From JADIYM01 sp964641945 (GTDB taxonomy: Bacteria; Acidobacteriota; Blastocatellia; UBA7656; JADIYM01): a stretch of DNA of 5,609 nt. The stretch is from assembly GCA_964641945.1 (NCBI GenBank), contig CAZXLQ010000316.1:1-5609 (forward strand), given 5' to 3'. A program made the position numbers and the translations under genes. Shown here one piece after another: positions 5,555 to 5,609 of this stretch; positions within the stretch are counted from its first letter, which is position 1; the number at the start of each line of letters is the position of its first letter. The notes beneath the pieces were generated by a model. The model did not search any database and was not told the origin of the DNA. It saw only the letters and a program-made list of their open reading frames with translations.

Positions 5555-5609
5555 CCTTCCAGCCCTCCCGGTCATAGTCCGCGTGTGTGAGGAACGCGCG
5601 GACGAACAC
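5544..5609 (-). CDS. higB: HigB-type toxin (mRNA interferase), C-terminal fragment
   Basis: Only the last 21 codons are inside the window; the 5' end lies beyond the right edge. The frame ends in TGA at 5544-5546. It contains VFVRAFLTHADYD, which fits the C-terminal hallmark of the HigB_toxin family (PF09907): an aromatic/hydrophobic-x-R-x-x-x-T-H-x-[DE]-Y-D strand and turn, as I recall it from E. coli HigB (YgjN, 'REVMTHKEYD'). HigB toxins are RelE-like ribosome-dependent endoribonucleases that cut mRNA during translation. Toxin-first order and the 11-nt overlap with the downstream HTH gene are the standard higBA layout and make the call strong despite the short fragment. Whether the toxin is intact cannot be seen here. 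Confidence 0.85.
   Translation of the reverse strand: MFVRAFLTHADYDREGWKDDC
5563..5569 (-). promoter_or_regulatory. Ribosome binding site of higA inside the toxin gene
   Basis: GGGAGGG on the minus strand, 8 nt before the ATG at 5554 and within the last codons of the toxin. It decides the antitoxin start (5554 rather than 5575) and suggests that antitoxin translation can restart or be coupled as ribosomes finish the toxin. Confidence 0.6.

Overview
The window is moderately GC-rich bacterial DNA. It carries three secreted or envelope proteins, most of a toxin-antitoxin module, and several intergenic repeats and dyads. A classical lipoprotein signal, two Sec-type signal peptides and the alanine-rich, GC-ending codon use of the long genes suggest a Gram-negative-type envelope. 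A Planctomycetota, Acidobacteriota or Myxococcota-like host would fit, but no marker gene fixes the lineage, so this is a weak inference.

Layout, left to right. Bases 1-818 hold no gene I can defend; base composition looks less GC-rich and only short overlapping open frames occur. A perfect 18-bp palindrome (819-836) lies just upstream of a plus-strand gene (866-1492) for a small secreted protein of unknown function. The rest reads on the minus strand. In that direction it runs: the end of a HigB-type toxin (5544-5609, cut by the window edge); its HigA-type antitoxin (5150-5554), overlapping the toxin by 11 nt; a doubtful 43-codon ORF (4991-5122); a secreted protein built of four IPT/TIG-like beta-sandwich repeats, with a TTG start (3622-4908); and a lipoprotein with a predicted beta-propeller (1642-3345).

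The main unexplained signal is a repeated intergenic element of at least 78 bp (1520-1597 and 3441-3518). By hand count the two copies match at about 55 of 78 positions without gaps. One copy follows the IPT gene and the other follows the lipoprotein gene, in the same orientation, so the lipoprotein gene is bracketed by direct repeats. A weaker candidate third copy (about 4947-5003) follows the toxin-antitoxin genes. This gives a gene-then-repeat layout that recalls a cassette array, but the ends do not match the integron attC consensus. A second dyad, able to form a 10-bp bulged hairpin (3360-3383), abuts the ribosome binding site of the lipoprotein gene.

The toxin and antitoxin clearly work together. 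The two minus-strand envelope genes are separated by 276 bp and each has its own leader, so they are probably separate transcription units. Any shared function is not shown by the sequence.
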